Of a DNA stretch of 64,000 nucleotides, positions 43,604-51,392 are shown piece after piece. The stretch is taken from positions 1 to 64,000 of the forward strand of contig NZ_JAVYJB010000007.1 of NCBI RefSeq assembly GCF_032490495.1, written 5' to 3'. The position numbers and the translations under genes are program-made. Position 1 is the first letter of the stretch; each line of letters opens with the position of its first letter. Origin of the DNA: Pilosibacter fragilis. GTDB taxonomy: Bacteria > Bacillota > Clostridia > Lachnospirales > Lachnospiraceae. Under the pieces are notes generated by a model that was not told the origin of the DNA, made no database searches, and saw only the letters and a program-made list of their open reading frames with translations.

Positions 43604-43671
43604 ACCAGGAACCTCCTTTCAGAGCTTGGATTCATAAAAATCAATTATCTTTGCCATTTGTATCTGCTTTT

Positions 43672-43701
43672 ATTATAATTGATCCCAATATTGTCTGACA
43701 A
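43672..43701 (-). promoter_or_regulatory. Promoter of the membrane protein at 42692-43603
   Basis: On the minus strand, TTGTCA (43696-43701) and TATAAT (43672-43677) with an 18-base spacer. Confidence 0.6.
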
Positions 43702-43761
43702 GAAAGAGATGTTTACTATTTTCTTACGTTTTGGCGCGGATGTGTCCGGTACACGGGTAGG

Positions 43762-43799
43762 GATTTTGCTGATTTGGAATGCGAAGCATCGGCAAAATC
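43762..43799. other. Hairpin in an otherwise empty 390-bp gap
   Basis: GATTTTGC at 43762-43769 pairs with GCAAAATC at 43792-43799 and the stem continues through GAT/ATC. Apart from this and the leftward promoter I see nothing convincing between 43604 and 43991. Confidence 0.4.
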
Positions 43800-43991
43800 A
43801 GCTGTTGTCTGCGCATGGCATGAACAGGAATGTATCGCAGTGCACATGCATGAAGTTTAGAAAAAATTTAGCCTTTTTTTAGCGGTTATGTGATATACTA
43901 TAATCTATATCGTATGCCATATGGCACTGACATGGTCAGAATGCATATGGCTGCACGGAAAATTCTGAACATATAAGATTCGGAGGACGTT

Positions 43992-44915
43992 ATGTATCAG
44001 TTTATCGTAAATCCCGGTGCCGGTGCTGGAAGAGGATACCGGATCTGGAAACGACTGGAACATCAGCTGGAAATGAACAGTCGGGAATACCGTGTCTTTT
44101 TTACGGAACATCAAGGGGATGCGGCGGAGATCGCGAGAGTACTGACGGCGGAAAAGGATGAAGCGAAGGTGATCGTGATCGTCGGCGGCGAAGGTACCTA
44201 CAATGAGGTCTTAAACGGTGTCTCCTTTAGGGGACTCCTGACCTTCGGCTATGTCCCGGCGGGATTCCGGAATGCACTCTCGAAGGGATTCCAGTCTTTC
44301 TGGAAGGTGGACCGTCAGGCGAGGCGGATCCTTCACCCGAAATATTACCGGATGCTGGACTATGGCGTTATCACGTTCGGAAACGAGGAGATCGTGAGCC
44401 GCAGATTTGCCGGACGTTGTGGGATCGGACTCGACGCGGCGTTGTGCCACAATCTTTTGTGCTGCCCCGTGAGAAACCAGATGACGAGACTTCATCTGAC
44501 AAAAATCCTTCGTTTTGGGATCGGATTAAAGCAGCTTTTTCTTGCAAAGCCGACAAAAGGATATATTTTGCTTGACGGGACGCAGAAAGTGGAGTTTAAT
44601 CATATATATTTCATCACGTTTATGGTACGCCGGGAAGAGAAGAAAAAGAAGAACGGCGGGATTTTAAATGATGACGGAAAAATGACCGTTTACGTTGGAA
44701 ACAGTGCGAGAAAGACGAAGATGATCCCGATCTTAAGAGACCTTGTGATGGGGGTCCGGAGAAAAGAGCGGGGGATCCGTGTCTTTGAGTGCAGCGAGGC
44801 GGAGATCCACCTTGCGCGCCCGTTGGCGGTCCACGTGGACGGTGAGAGCTGTATGTGTCAGGAGAATCTGGCGGTGCGCTGTATCCCGAAACGGATGCGC
44901 GTGATCGGCTCATAA
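43992..44915 (+). CDS. Diacylglycerol/lipid kinase family protein
   Basis: The 307-residue protein has the DAGK catalytic layout: VNPGAGAGRGYRIWKRLE at the N-terminus and the nucleotide loop VGGEGTYNEVLNG near 60. The loop reads GGEGT, where most relatives have GGDGT. A C-terminal beta-sandwich carries HVDGESC. Such enzymes phosphorylate diacylglycerol or related lipids with ATP at the membrane. CGGAGGACG precedes the start. ispF follows 20 bases later, so the two genes are probably cotranscribed. Confidence 0.85.
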   Translation: MYQFIVNPGAGAGRGYRIWKRLEHQLEMNSREYRVFFTEHQGDAAEIARVLTAEKDEAKVIVIVGGEGTYNEVLNGVSFRGLLTFGYVPAGFRNALSKGFQSFWKVDRQARRILHPKYYRMLDYGVITFGNEEIVSRRFAGRCGIGLDAALCHNLLCCPVRNQMTRLHLTKILRFGIGLKQLFLAKPTKGYILLDGTQKVEFNHIYFITFMVRREEKKKKNGGILNDDGKMTVYVGNSARKTKMIPILRDLVMGVRRKERGIRVFECSEAEIHLARPLAVHVDGESCMCQENLAVRCIPKRMRVIGS

Positions 44916-44935
44916 GAAATATAGGAGGAGATTCT

Positions 44936-45487
44936 ATGAGAATCGGACAGGGATATGATGTACATCGTCTCGTAGAAGGAAGAAAGCTGATTATTGGAGG
45001 CGTGGACATTCCCTATGAAAAAGGACTTTTGGGTCATTCTGACGCAGATGTCCTTCTTCATGCTGTGATGGACGCACTTTTGGGGGCCGCCGCCCTCGGC
45101 GATATCGGCCAGCACTTCCCGGATTCGGACGAGAGATATAAAGGGATTTCCAGTATCGCGCTTTTAAAGGAAGTCGGGAAGATCCTGCAGGAAAACGGAT
45201 ATATGATCGAAAATATCGATTCTACCGTGATCGCCCAGAGGCCGAAGCTTTTGCCGTACCGCCCGCAGATGGCGGAAAATATCGCGGCGGCGTTAGGAAT
45301 CGAAAAAGAACAGGTAAGCGTGAAAGCAACGACGGAAGAAGGGCTTGGATTTACCGGTACCGGGGAGGGGATCTCCGCTCAGGCGATCGCCCTTTTAAGT
45401 TCGGTGGCGGATTACGCGCCGGAGGACCGCGTTGGAATTATTTCCGGTGGATGCGGGGGCTGTCCGGGCTGTAGACAGCAGCAATAA
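44936..45487 (+). CDS. ispF: 2-C-methyl-D-erythritol 2,4-cyclodiphosphate synthase with cysteine-rich tail
   Basis: From 44936 (AGGAGGAG before it) the frame encodes 183 residues, about 25 more than usual. Asp and His of GYDVHRL near 8-10, HSDADVLLHAVMDALLGA near 34, GDIGQHFPD and FTGTGEGI are the metal- and substrate-binding parts of the MEP isoprenoid pathway enzyme. The extra C-terminus ends with CGGCPGC plus a glutamine tail, a possible metal-binding or structural add-on. The lipid kinase gene upstream is likely cotranscribed. Confidence 0.93.
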   Translation: MRIGQGYDVHRLVEGRKLIIGGVDIPYEKGLLGHSDADVLLHAVMDALLGAAALGDIGQHFPDSDERYKGISSIALLKEVGKILQENGYMIENIDSTVIAQRPKLLPYRPQMAENIAAALGIEKEQVSVKATTEEGLGFTGTGEGISAQAIALLSSVADYAPEDRVGIISGGCGGCPGCRQQQ

Positions 45488-45587
45488 ATGAATGCGGAAG
45501 TAAGCGCCTGTTGATAGTAAAAGTGCATTACGCAAAGCTGCATGGCAGAAAAATTCGGACAGAAAGATATATGAAGGAGCTTAAGTT

Positions 45588-46997
45588 ATGAAGATCTACA
45601 ATACACTCACAAAGAGAAAAGAAGAGTTCGTTCCGGTAGAGCCGGGAAAAGTAAAAATGTACGTGTGCGGACCGACCGTCTACAACTTTATCCACATCGG
45701 AAACGCGAGACCGATGATCGTATTTGATACGGTAAGACGGTACTTTGAATATAAAGGATACGATGTAAATTATGTATCCAACTTTACGGATGTCGATGAT
45801 AAGATCATCAAAAAAGCCATCGAGGAGGGCGTTGATGCAGAGACGATCTCCAAGCGCTACATCGCCGAGTGCAAAAAGGATATGGAAGGCATGAATATCG
45901 AGCCGGCAACAAAGAATCCGCTCGCGACGGAAGAGATCTGCGGCATGCTGAATATGATCAGCACTCTGATCGAAAAAGGTTACGCCTATGTGGCTGCTGA
46001 CGGAACGGTTTATTACAGTGTCCGGAAATTTAAAGATTACGGAAAGCTTTCCCATAAGAATCTTGACGATCTCCAGTCCGGATTCCGTGAGATCAAGGTA
46101 ACCGGTGAGGAGGGCAAGCAGGATCCGAACGACTTCGTTCTCTGGAAACCGAAAAAAGAGGGAGAGCCGTACTGGGAGTCTCCGTGGTGCGAGGGCCGTC
46201 CGGGCTGGCATATCGAGTGCTCCGTAATGGCAAAGAGATACCTCGGCGACGAGATCGATATTCATGCAGGCGGTGAGGACTTAATTTTCCCGCATCATGA
46301 GAACGAGATCGCCCAGAGTGAGGCTGCAAACGGAAAGCCTTTCGCGAAATACTGGATGCACAACGCGTTCTTAAATATTGATAATAAGAAAATGTCAAAA
46401 TCTCTCGGAAACTTCTTTACCGTCCGTGAGATCAGCGAAAAATACGATCTTCAGGTGCTCCGTTTCTTTATGCTGAGCGCACATTACAGAAGTCCGTTAA
46501 ACTTCAGTGCGGACCTAATGGAAGCCTCCAAGAACGGTCTTGAGAGAATCCTCACCGGTATGGAAAAGCTCCGTGAGGCGGAGGCAAAGGCAACCGGCGG
46601 CACAATGACAGCGGAAGAACTGGAAAACCAGAAGAAGGCAATGGAGCTTGTCGCAAAGTATGAGGCGGCGATGGATGATGATTTCAACACCGCGGACGCG
46701 ATCTCCGCGATCTTCGAGCTCATCAAGCTCTCCAACTCCACAGTCTCCGGGGCAAGCACAAAGGAGTATGTTTCCTGGATGAAGAATGAGATCCAGAGAC
46801 TCTGCGACGTAATGGGGATTATTACAGAAAAGAAGGCGGAAGTCCTTGACTCTGAGGTGGAGGACCTGATCGCCCAGAGACAGGCAGCGAGAAAGGCAAA
46901 GAACTTTGCCCTTGCCGATGAGATCAGAGGAAAACTTCTCGACATGGGAATCGTCCTCGAGGACACAAGAGAGGGCGTAAAATGGAAGAGAGCTTAA
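45588..46997 (+). CDS. cysS: Cysteinyl-tRNA synthetase
   Basis: The 469-residue class I synthetase has the zinc cysteine and HIGH-type motif in VCGPTVYNFIHIGNARP near 27-43, the zinc-site segment GWHIECSVMAKRYLG, and KMSKSLGN near 267. A C-terminal helical anticodon domain covers about 330-469. It charges tRNA-Cys. GAAGGAG precedes the start. The gene overlaps mrnC by 16 bases, forming the cysS-mrnC-rlmB operon widespread in Firmicutes. Confidence 0.96.
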   Translation: MKIYNTLTKRKEEFVPVEPGKVKMYVCGPTVYNFIHIGNARPMIVFDTVRRYFEYKGYDVNYVSNFTDVDDKIIKKAIEEGVDAETISKRYIAECKKDMEGMNIEPATKNPLATEEICGMLNMISTLIEKGYAYVAADGTVYYSVRKFKDYGKLSHKNLDDLQSGFREIKVTGEEGKQDPNDFVLWKPKKEGEPYWESPWCEGRPGWHIECSVMAKRYLGDEIDIHAGGEDLIFPHHENEIAQSEAANGKPFAKYWMHNAFLNIDNKKMSKSLGNFFTVREISEKYDLQVLRFFMLSAHYRSPLNFSADLMEASKNGLERILTGMEKLREAEAKATGGTMTAEELENQKKAMELVAKYEAAMDDDFNTADAISAIFELIKLSNSTVSGASTKEYVSWMKNEIQRLCDVMGIITEKKAEVLDSEVEDLIAQRQAARKAKNFALADEIRGKLLDMGIVLEDTREGVKWKRA

Positions 46998-47458
46998 TGC
47001 TTTTAAAGGAAAAATTCCACTTAAAGGATACGGATGCAGGTCAGTACTCTCCGCTTGTGCTCGCCTATCTCGGTGATGCGGCTTACGAGATCCTGATCCG
47101 TACCATCGTGGTCAGCGAGGGAAATATGCAGGTGAATAAGCTTCACAGGAAGTCTTCGGCTCTTGTGAAGGCTGCAGCCCAGGCAGAATTCCTGATGGCC
47201 ATTGAGGGTGACCTTACCGAGGAGGAGCATGCGGTCTACAAACGGGGAAGAAACGCGAAGTCTTTCTCTATGGCCAAGAATGCAACGATGAAGGACTACC
47301 GGATGGCGACAGGCTTTGAGGCTCTGATGGGATATCTTTACCTGTCCGGAAGAACGGAGCGAATGGTGGATCTTGTGGCACTGGCGATGACAAAGACCGG
47401 AAAAGCAGTGTCCGGAGATACGGAAAAACAGAAAGAGGAGAACTCCGATGAGATATGA
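46982..47458 (+). CDS. mrnC: Mini-ribonuclease 3
   Basis: The 158-residue protein is an RNase III catalytic domain without the double-stranded RNA-binding domain. The signature LAYLGDAAYEILIR near 25 and LYLSGRTERM near 120 fit Mini-III, which trims 23S rRNA precursors in Firmicutes. The C-terminal 20 residues (DTEKQKEENSDEI) are an acidic extension. It overlaps cysS by 16 bases and rlmB by 11 bases. Confidence 0.92.
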   Translation: MEESLMLLKEKFHLKDTDAGQYSPLVLAYLGDAAYEILIRTIVVSEGNMQVNKLHRKSSALVKAAAQAEFLMAIEGDLTEEEHAVYKRGRNAKSFSMAKNATMKDYRMATGFEALMGYLYLSGRTERMVDLVALAMTKTGKAVSGDTEKQKEENSDEI

Positions 47459-48194
47459 AGAACTGACGATAGAAGGGCGCAACGCTGTTTTGGAGGCGTT
47501 CCGCTCCGGAAAGACCATCGACCGGCTGTTTGTCCTTGACGGCTGCCAGGACGGTCCGGTGCGCACGATCGTGAGAGAGGCGAAAAAGCATGATACGATC
47601 GTAAATTTTGTCCCGAAGGAACGCCTGGATTCCATGTCTGAGACGGGACATCATCAGGGTGTGATGGCGTATGCCGCTGCTTACGAGTACGCGGAGGTGG
47701 AAGATATCTTAAAGATCGCGGAAGAGAAGGGCGAGCCGCCGTTTTTATTCCTGCTTGACGGAATTGAGGATCCGCACAACCTTGGAGCGATCATCCGTAC
47801 CGCGAACCTTGCGGGCGCTCATGGCGTGATCATTCCGAAACGCCGCGCGGTGGGACTTACCGCGACGGTTGCGAGAACCTCCGCGGGTGCGTTAAACTAT
47901 ACGCCGGTCGCAAAGGTCACCAACATGGCGGCAACGATCGAGGATTTAAAGAAACGCGGCATCTGGTTCGTCTGCGCCGATATGGGCGGAGAGAGCATGT
48001 ACCGTTTAAACCTCACCGGACCGATCGGTCTTGTGATCGGAAATGAGGGGGAGGGCGTGAGCCGTCTTGTGAAGGAAAAATGCGACATGATCGCGTCGAT
48101 CCCAATGAAGGGCGATATCGATTCCCTGAACGCGTCCGTTGCGACAGGTGTTCTCGCGTATGAGATCGTGAGACAGAGACTGGCGAAGGCATAG
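47448..48194 (+). CDS. rlmB: 23S rRNA 2'-O-methyltransferase RlmB (SpoU/TrmH family)
   Basis: The 248-residue enzyme has an N-terminal substrate-binding domain (1-75) and a SpoU methyltransferase domain with the three knot motifs: LDGIEDPHNLGAIIRTA near 103, GLVIGNEGEGVSRLV near 195, and IPMKGDIDSLNASVATGV near 220. It methylates a ribose in the 23S rRNA peptidyl-transferase region. It ends the cysS-mrnC-rlmB operon and is followed by a terminator. Confidence 0.93.
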   Translation: MRYEELTIEGRNAVLEAFRSGKTIDRLFVLDGCQDGPVRTIVREAKKHDTIVNFVPKERLDSMSETGHHQGVMAYAAAYEYAEVEDILKIAEEKGEPPFLFLLDGIEDPHNLGAIIRTANLAGAHGVIIPKRRAVGLTATVARTSAGALNYTPVAKVTNMAATIEDLKKRGIWFVCADMGGESMYRLNLTGPIGLVIGNEGEGVSRLVKEKCDMIASIPMKGDIDSLNASVATGVLAYEIVRQRLAKA

Positions 48195-48216
48195 GATTTA
48201 TAATTTTACTTATGAT

Positions 48217-48255
48217 AAAAAGACCTGCGGAGAGGAGTTCCGTAGGTCTTTTTTA
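48217..48255 (+). terminator. Terminator of the cysS-mrnC-rlmB operon
   Basis: AAAAAGACCTGCGGA and TTCCGTAGGTCTTTTTT pair across a short loop, ending in a T-run. Confidence 0.9.
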
Positions 48256-48348
48256 TTCGAGGAGGATTTCCTTCATAATAAACATTTGTTCCGGTCAGCC
48301 CGGTCGTCCTGAGTGAGTGAGCATCATTGTCGCGTTCACGTCTTTTTC

Positions 48349-48372
48349 GTAACAGGAATTTCCTGTAACACG
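48349..48372. repeat. Terminator-adjacent palindrome, short copy
   Basis: GTAACAGGAA and TTTCCTGTAAC form an imperfect palindrome between TTTTTC and CGAAAAAAGGC. It shares the CAGGAA/TTCCTG core with copies at 55134-55169 and 60636-60671. Confidence 0.65.
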
Positions 48373-48403
48373 AAAAAAGGCTTCCCGGATATTCCGGAAA
48401 GCC
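48373..48403 (-). terminator. Terminator of tRNA-Thr
   Basis: On the minus strand GGCTTTCCGG and CCGGGAAGCC form the stem with an AATAT loop, followed by TTTTTT; it lies just past the tRNA 3' end. Confidence 0.85.
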
Positions 48404-48413
48404 TCATGGTTTA

Positions 48414-48486
48414 AGCTGCCTAGCAGATTTGAACTGCCGACCTCCGCCTTACCAAGGCGACGCTCTACCAGCTGAGCCAAGGCAGC
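48414..48486 (-). tRNA. tRNA-Thr (anticodon GGT)
   Basis: Read on the minus strand: acceptor arms GCTGCCT and AGGCAGC, discriminator T, D-arm GCTC/GAGC, anticodon stem TCGCC/GGCGG with loop TTGGTAA, and T-loop GTTCAAATC; 73 bases without encoded CCA. A minus-strand promoter is plausible in the AT-rich DNA around 48540. Confidence 0.94.
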
Positions 48487-48589
48487 GAACACATTTACTG
48501 TGTTTTTCGAACCTCCAATATAGTATCATGGATCAACAGGTTTGTCAACGATAAAAACAAAAAAATTTGAATAAATTTTTCATACAAAA

Positions 48590-48775
48590 AGATCAATTCC
48601 TCGGAAAGCCCATGGAGGGTAAAGCGGACATTCGCAATCCACTTCGCTACTTGCTCATGAACGCAGTCGCTTCGCGATCTGTCAGTGGGAGCTTTCAACT
48701 CCCACTGACATAAGCATCCCACTCACCCACCGCTTAGTGCTCCGCGCACTTGAAGCGGGGGAATGCTTATCTGCG
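48590..48775. mobile_element. Hairpin-rich block resembling an IS200/IS605-type end
   Basis: A perfect 11-bp hairpin (48681-48691 with 48699-48709, loop CTTTCAA) abuts a larger nested hairpin (48711-48769). In the latter, AGTGC/GCACT and CCGCTT/AAGCGG form stem segments inside TAAGCAT/ATGCTTA ends. Upstream, CTTCGCTACTTGCTCATGA and GTCGCTTCGCGA add short inverted segments. The sequence recalls the non-coding ends of IS200/IS605/IS1341 elements in Clostridia, but no transposase or TnpB frame is present, so it would be a relic or transposase-less derivative. Assignment is tentative. Confidence 0.4.
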
Positions 48776-48848
48776 TTCAAACACGTGCAGGGAACACTTT
48801 CCGTTCTGCTTTCATATTTTGTAGTAAAAAAGATATTGAGGTGTTAAT

Positions 48849-49841
48849 ATGCCAGAGAATCCAACATCAATGCCGGAACCGTCGGGAGAGAATACGGCGG
48901 AGGTTGTGGCAGGGAAGAATGACGCAAATGTACCGGAGACACCGGCCGAGCCATTAGGAGGAGTTTTTGTTTATCCGGGAGACGATGATCTTGCGGGGAT
49001 CCCTGTGCCGCCCATCGCTTCACCGGGCGGAAGACCTGTTTATCCGGGAGATGACGATCTCGCCGGAATCCCAACGACACCGGTCGCGCCGTCTGGCGGA
49101 CGCCCTGTCTATCCTGACAATACCATCGGACGCCCGGGCTTTCCGACGATTTCTTTTCCGGTCACATATCCGACGGTCTCAGGAGGAAATTACTACAGCA
49201 GAGTCCGGTTTTTAAATGCCAGCACATCAGGCCAGACTCTGGATGTCTATATCGATGGCCGGAATGTCTTTTCCGGTTCCGAATTTGCCACGATTTCTTC
49301 TTATATCCGCGTGACGGACGGATTCCACACCGTCACTGTGCGCAGGACCAACGGTCAGATCTATTATCAGCAGACGATTGCCTTTGTGTCCGGTGAGAGA
49401 CTCACGATGGTGATCTTAGACACGGTTTCCGGAGTGTCCCTGACCCGTGTCTCCGACATGGGCTGTACGAACGTTCCGGCAGGTTACGGCTGTCTCCGTG
49501 TCGCGAACATGTCCTACGCGGGATCCAGCTACGATGTGCGGACCTTCAACAACCAGACAGCATTTGCGGGGGTCGGATACAAGGAAGTGACGAGCTATAA
49601 ACAGACATCCAGCGGAACCTATACCTTCTTTGTGACAGGTTCCCAGTATGCAGTTTCGGCCTTAGGCGAGCTTCCGGTCCTTGTCCTTTCCTCCATCGTC
49701 GGCGTTTCCTGTCCGACCTGCACCGTGGCGAATCCGCTTCTCACCTTCAACGTCAACGTCCGTGCGGGAAGAGCCTACACCTGCTATATTATCGGAAATC
49801 CGTGGTCCGGCCTCTTCCGGGCGTATGTCCTCGAGGACTGA
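48849..49841 (+). CDS. DUF4397-domain protein with proline-rich N-terminal repeats
   Basis: The 330-residue protein has a repetitive N-terminus. A segment of about 24 residues built on VYPGDDDLAGIP occurs twice, near 39 and 63, with a shortened third copy VYPDNTIGRPGFP near 87. Two DUF4397-like beta domains follow, from about 118 (SRVRFLNASTSGQTLDVYIDGR) and about 215 (GCLRVANMSYAGSSYDV). No signal peptide is seen, so it is either cytoplasmic or exported atypically; related Lachnospiraceae proteins are thought to be spore- or surface-linked. Function is unknown. Confidence 0.75.
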   Translation: MPENPTSMPEPSGENTAEVVAGKNDANVPETPAEPLGGVFVYPGDDDLAGIPVPPIASPGGRPVYPGDDDLAGIPTTPVAPSGGRPVYPDNTIGRPGFPTISFPVTYPTVSGGNYYSRVRFLNASTSGQTLDVYIDGRNVFSGSEFATISSYIRVTDGFHTVTVRRTNGQIYYQQTIAFVSGERLTMVILDTVSGVSLTRVSDMGCTNVPAGYGCLRVANMSYAGSSYDVRTFNNQTAFAGVGYKEVTSYKQTSSGTYTFFVTGSQYAVSALGELPVLVLSSIVGVSCPTCTVANPLLTFNVNVRAGRAYTCYIIGNPWSGLFRAYVLED

Positions 49842-49858
49842 AGCGTGTTGCGGCAGGA

Positions 49859-49887
49859 TTGCATTATTTGTAAAAATCGTCTATAAT
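49859..49887 (+). promoter_or_regulatory. Promoter of the MATE-ABC export operon
   Basis: TTGCAT at 49859-49864, 17-base spacer, consensus TATAAT at 49882-49887. Confidence 0.75.
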
Positions 49888-49953
49888 CTGCGTAACAGAT
49901 AAAAGGAATGTGCCTTACGCATTCCGGCACCGGGAGCAGCCGTGGATAGAATG

Positions 49954-49992
49954 AGCAGACGGACAGGGGCGGGAAATGCCAGTCTGCTTTTC
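49954..49992 (+). promoter_or_regulatory. Possible attenuator hairpin in the MATE leader
   Basis: AGCAGAC at 49954-49960 pairs with GTCTGCT at 49982-49988, followed by TTTCTTT. An earlier hairpin GGAATG ... CATTCC lies near 49906-49926. Two stems ending in a T-rich tract between promoter and start codon fit transcription attenuation. Confidence 0.45.
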
Positions 49993-50042
49993 TTTCCGGA
50001 TGCTGCCGGAAAGAAGATACAGATACGGGAAAAAGGAGTATT

Positions 50043-51392
50043 ATGAAGAAAAATTACGAAATGGACATGTGCAGTGGCCCGATCCTCGGAAAACTGCTCA
50101 CCTTTACGATTCCGCTGATCTTTTCCGGAATCCTGCAGCTTCTGTTCAACGCAGCGGATGTGATCGTTGTGGGACGTTTCGCGGGCAGCCAGTCTCTGGC
50201 GGCGGTGGGTTCCACAACGGCGCTGATCAACCTGATGATCAATATCTTTATCGGACTGTCCGTGGGTGTCAATGTCATCGTGGCGAGATATTACGGAGCG
50301 AAGCGGGAAAAAGACGTGCAGGATACGATCCATACGGCCATGGCACTCAGCATCGTCAGCGGTCTTTTTCTGATCGTTGTGGGTCAGCTTCTCTCGAGGC
50401 CAATGCTGGAACTCATGGGAACTCCGGACGATGTAATCGATAAATCTACGATTTATATGCGGATCATCTTTATCGGCATGCCTGCGAATATGATCTACAA
50501 CTTCGGAAGCGCGATTCTCCGCGCGGTGGGAGACACGAAGCGCCCGCTGTATTTCCTTACGGCGGCGGGCGTGATCAATGTGGTCTTAAACCTCTTTTTT
50601 GTGATCATGTTCCGGATGGATGTGGCGGGAGTTGCTCTGGCGACCGCGATCTCTCAGGCGATCTCGGCGTGTCTGGTGATCCTTTGCCTGATGGAGAGCG
50701 AGGGCGGTCTGAAGCTTCATTTAAAAGCTCTGAAGATCCACCGCTCAAAATTCCGTCAGATCATTCAGGTAGGCCTTCCGGCGGGGATGCAGGGCGCAGT
50801 ATTTTCTATTTCCAATGTTCTGATCCAGTCCTCTGTCAATTCCTTCGGTTCTGTCGCGATGGCGGGAAATACGACATCCCAGAATATTGAGGGATTCATC
50901 TATAACGCCATGAATGCGGTTTATCAAGCAAACTTAAGCTTCACGAGCCAGAACTTCGGCGGCAAAAAGTATTCGAGGATCAACCGGATCATGGTTACCT
51001 GCCTCGGCGTTGTGACGGCAGTGGGACTCGGGATGGGAATCCCGGCTTATCTTTGCGGACATGCCCTGATCCGGATCTATTCCTCAGACCCGGAGGTCAT
51101 TGTATACGGAATGAGAAGACTTGTGGTCTTTGGAACGACATATTTCCTCTGTGGGATCATGGATACGATGGTGGGCAGCATCCGCGGTCTCGGATACTCC
51201 GTTATGCCGATGTGCGTCTCCCTTCTGGGAGCGTGTGGACTCCGGATCGTCTGGATCTTTACGGTGTTTCAGGTATACCATAACCTGACAGTGTTATACT
51301 TATCCTATCCGTTTACCTGGATCGTCACGGCGACGGCCCATATGATCTGCTTCTATATCGTGAGGAGAAAACTTCCGAGGGAAGATGCGTGA
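50043..51392 (+). CDS. MATE family efflux transporter
   Basis: The 449-residue protein has twelve predicted helices in two similar halves and the MATE hallmarks GPILGKLLTFTIPLIFSGI, FNAADVIVVGRFAGSQSLAAVG and, in the second half, QAGLPAGMQG-like VGLPAGMQGAVFS. It expels drugs or metabolites using Na+ or H+. GGAGTATT precedes the start; the promoter and a possible attenuator lie upstream. It overlaps the first ABC gene by eight bases, so the three exporter genes form one unit. Confidence 0.92.
   Translation: MKKNYEMDMCSGPILGKLLTFTIPLIFSGILQLLFNAADVIVVGRFAGSQSLAAVGSTTALINLMINIFIGLSVGVNVIVARYYGAKREKDVQDTIHTAMALSIVSGLFLIVVGQLLSRPMLELMGTPDDVIDKSTIYMRIIFIGMPANMIYNFGSAILRAVGDTKRPLYFLTAAGVINVVLNLFFVIMFRMDVAGVALATAISQAISACLVILCLMESEGGLKLHLKALKIHRSKFRQIIQVGLPAGMQGAVFSISNVLIQSSVNSFGSVAMAGNTTSQNIEGFIYNAMNAVYQANLSFTSQNFGGKKYSRINRIMVTCLGVVTAVGLGMGIPAYLCGHALIRIYSSDPEVIVYGMRRLVVFGTTYFLCGIMDTMVGSIRGLGYSVMPMCVSLLGACGLRIVWIFTVFQVYHNLTVLYLSYPFTWIVTATAHMICFYIVRRKLPREDA

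Noticed and set aside
48495..48722. A 75-residue minus-strand frame
   Set aside because: It covers the strong hairpins and an AT-rich stretch, has no ribosome site and no recognisable sequence.
49842..50042. Possible guanidine or other known riboswitch before the MATE gene
   Set aside because: The conserved motifs of the ykkC family are not seen; only simple hairpins are present.
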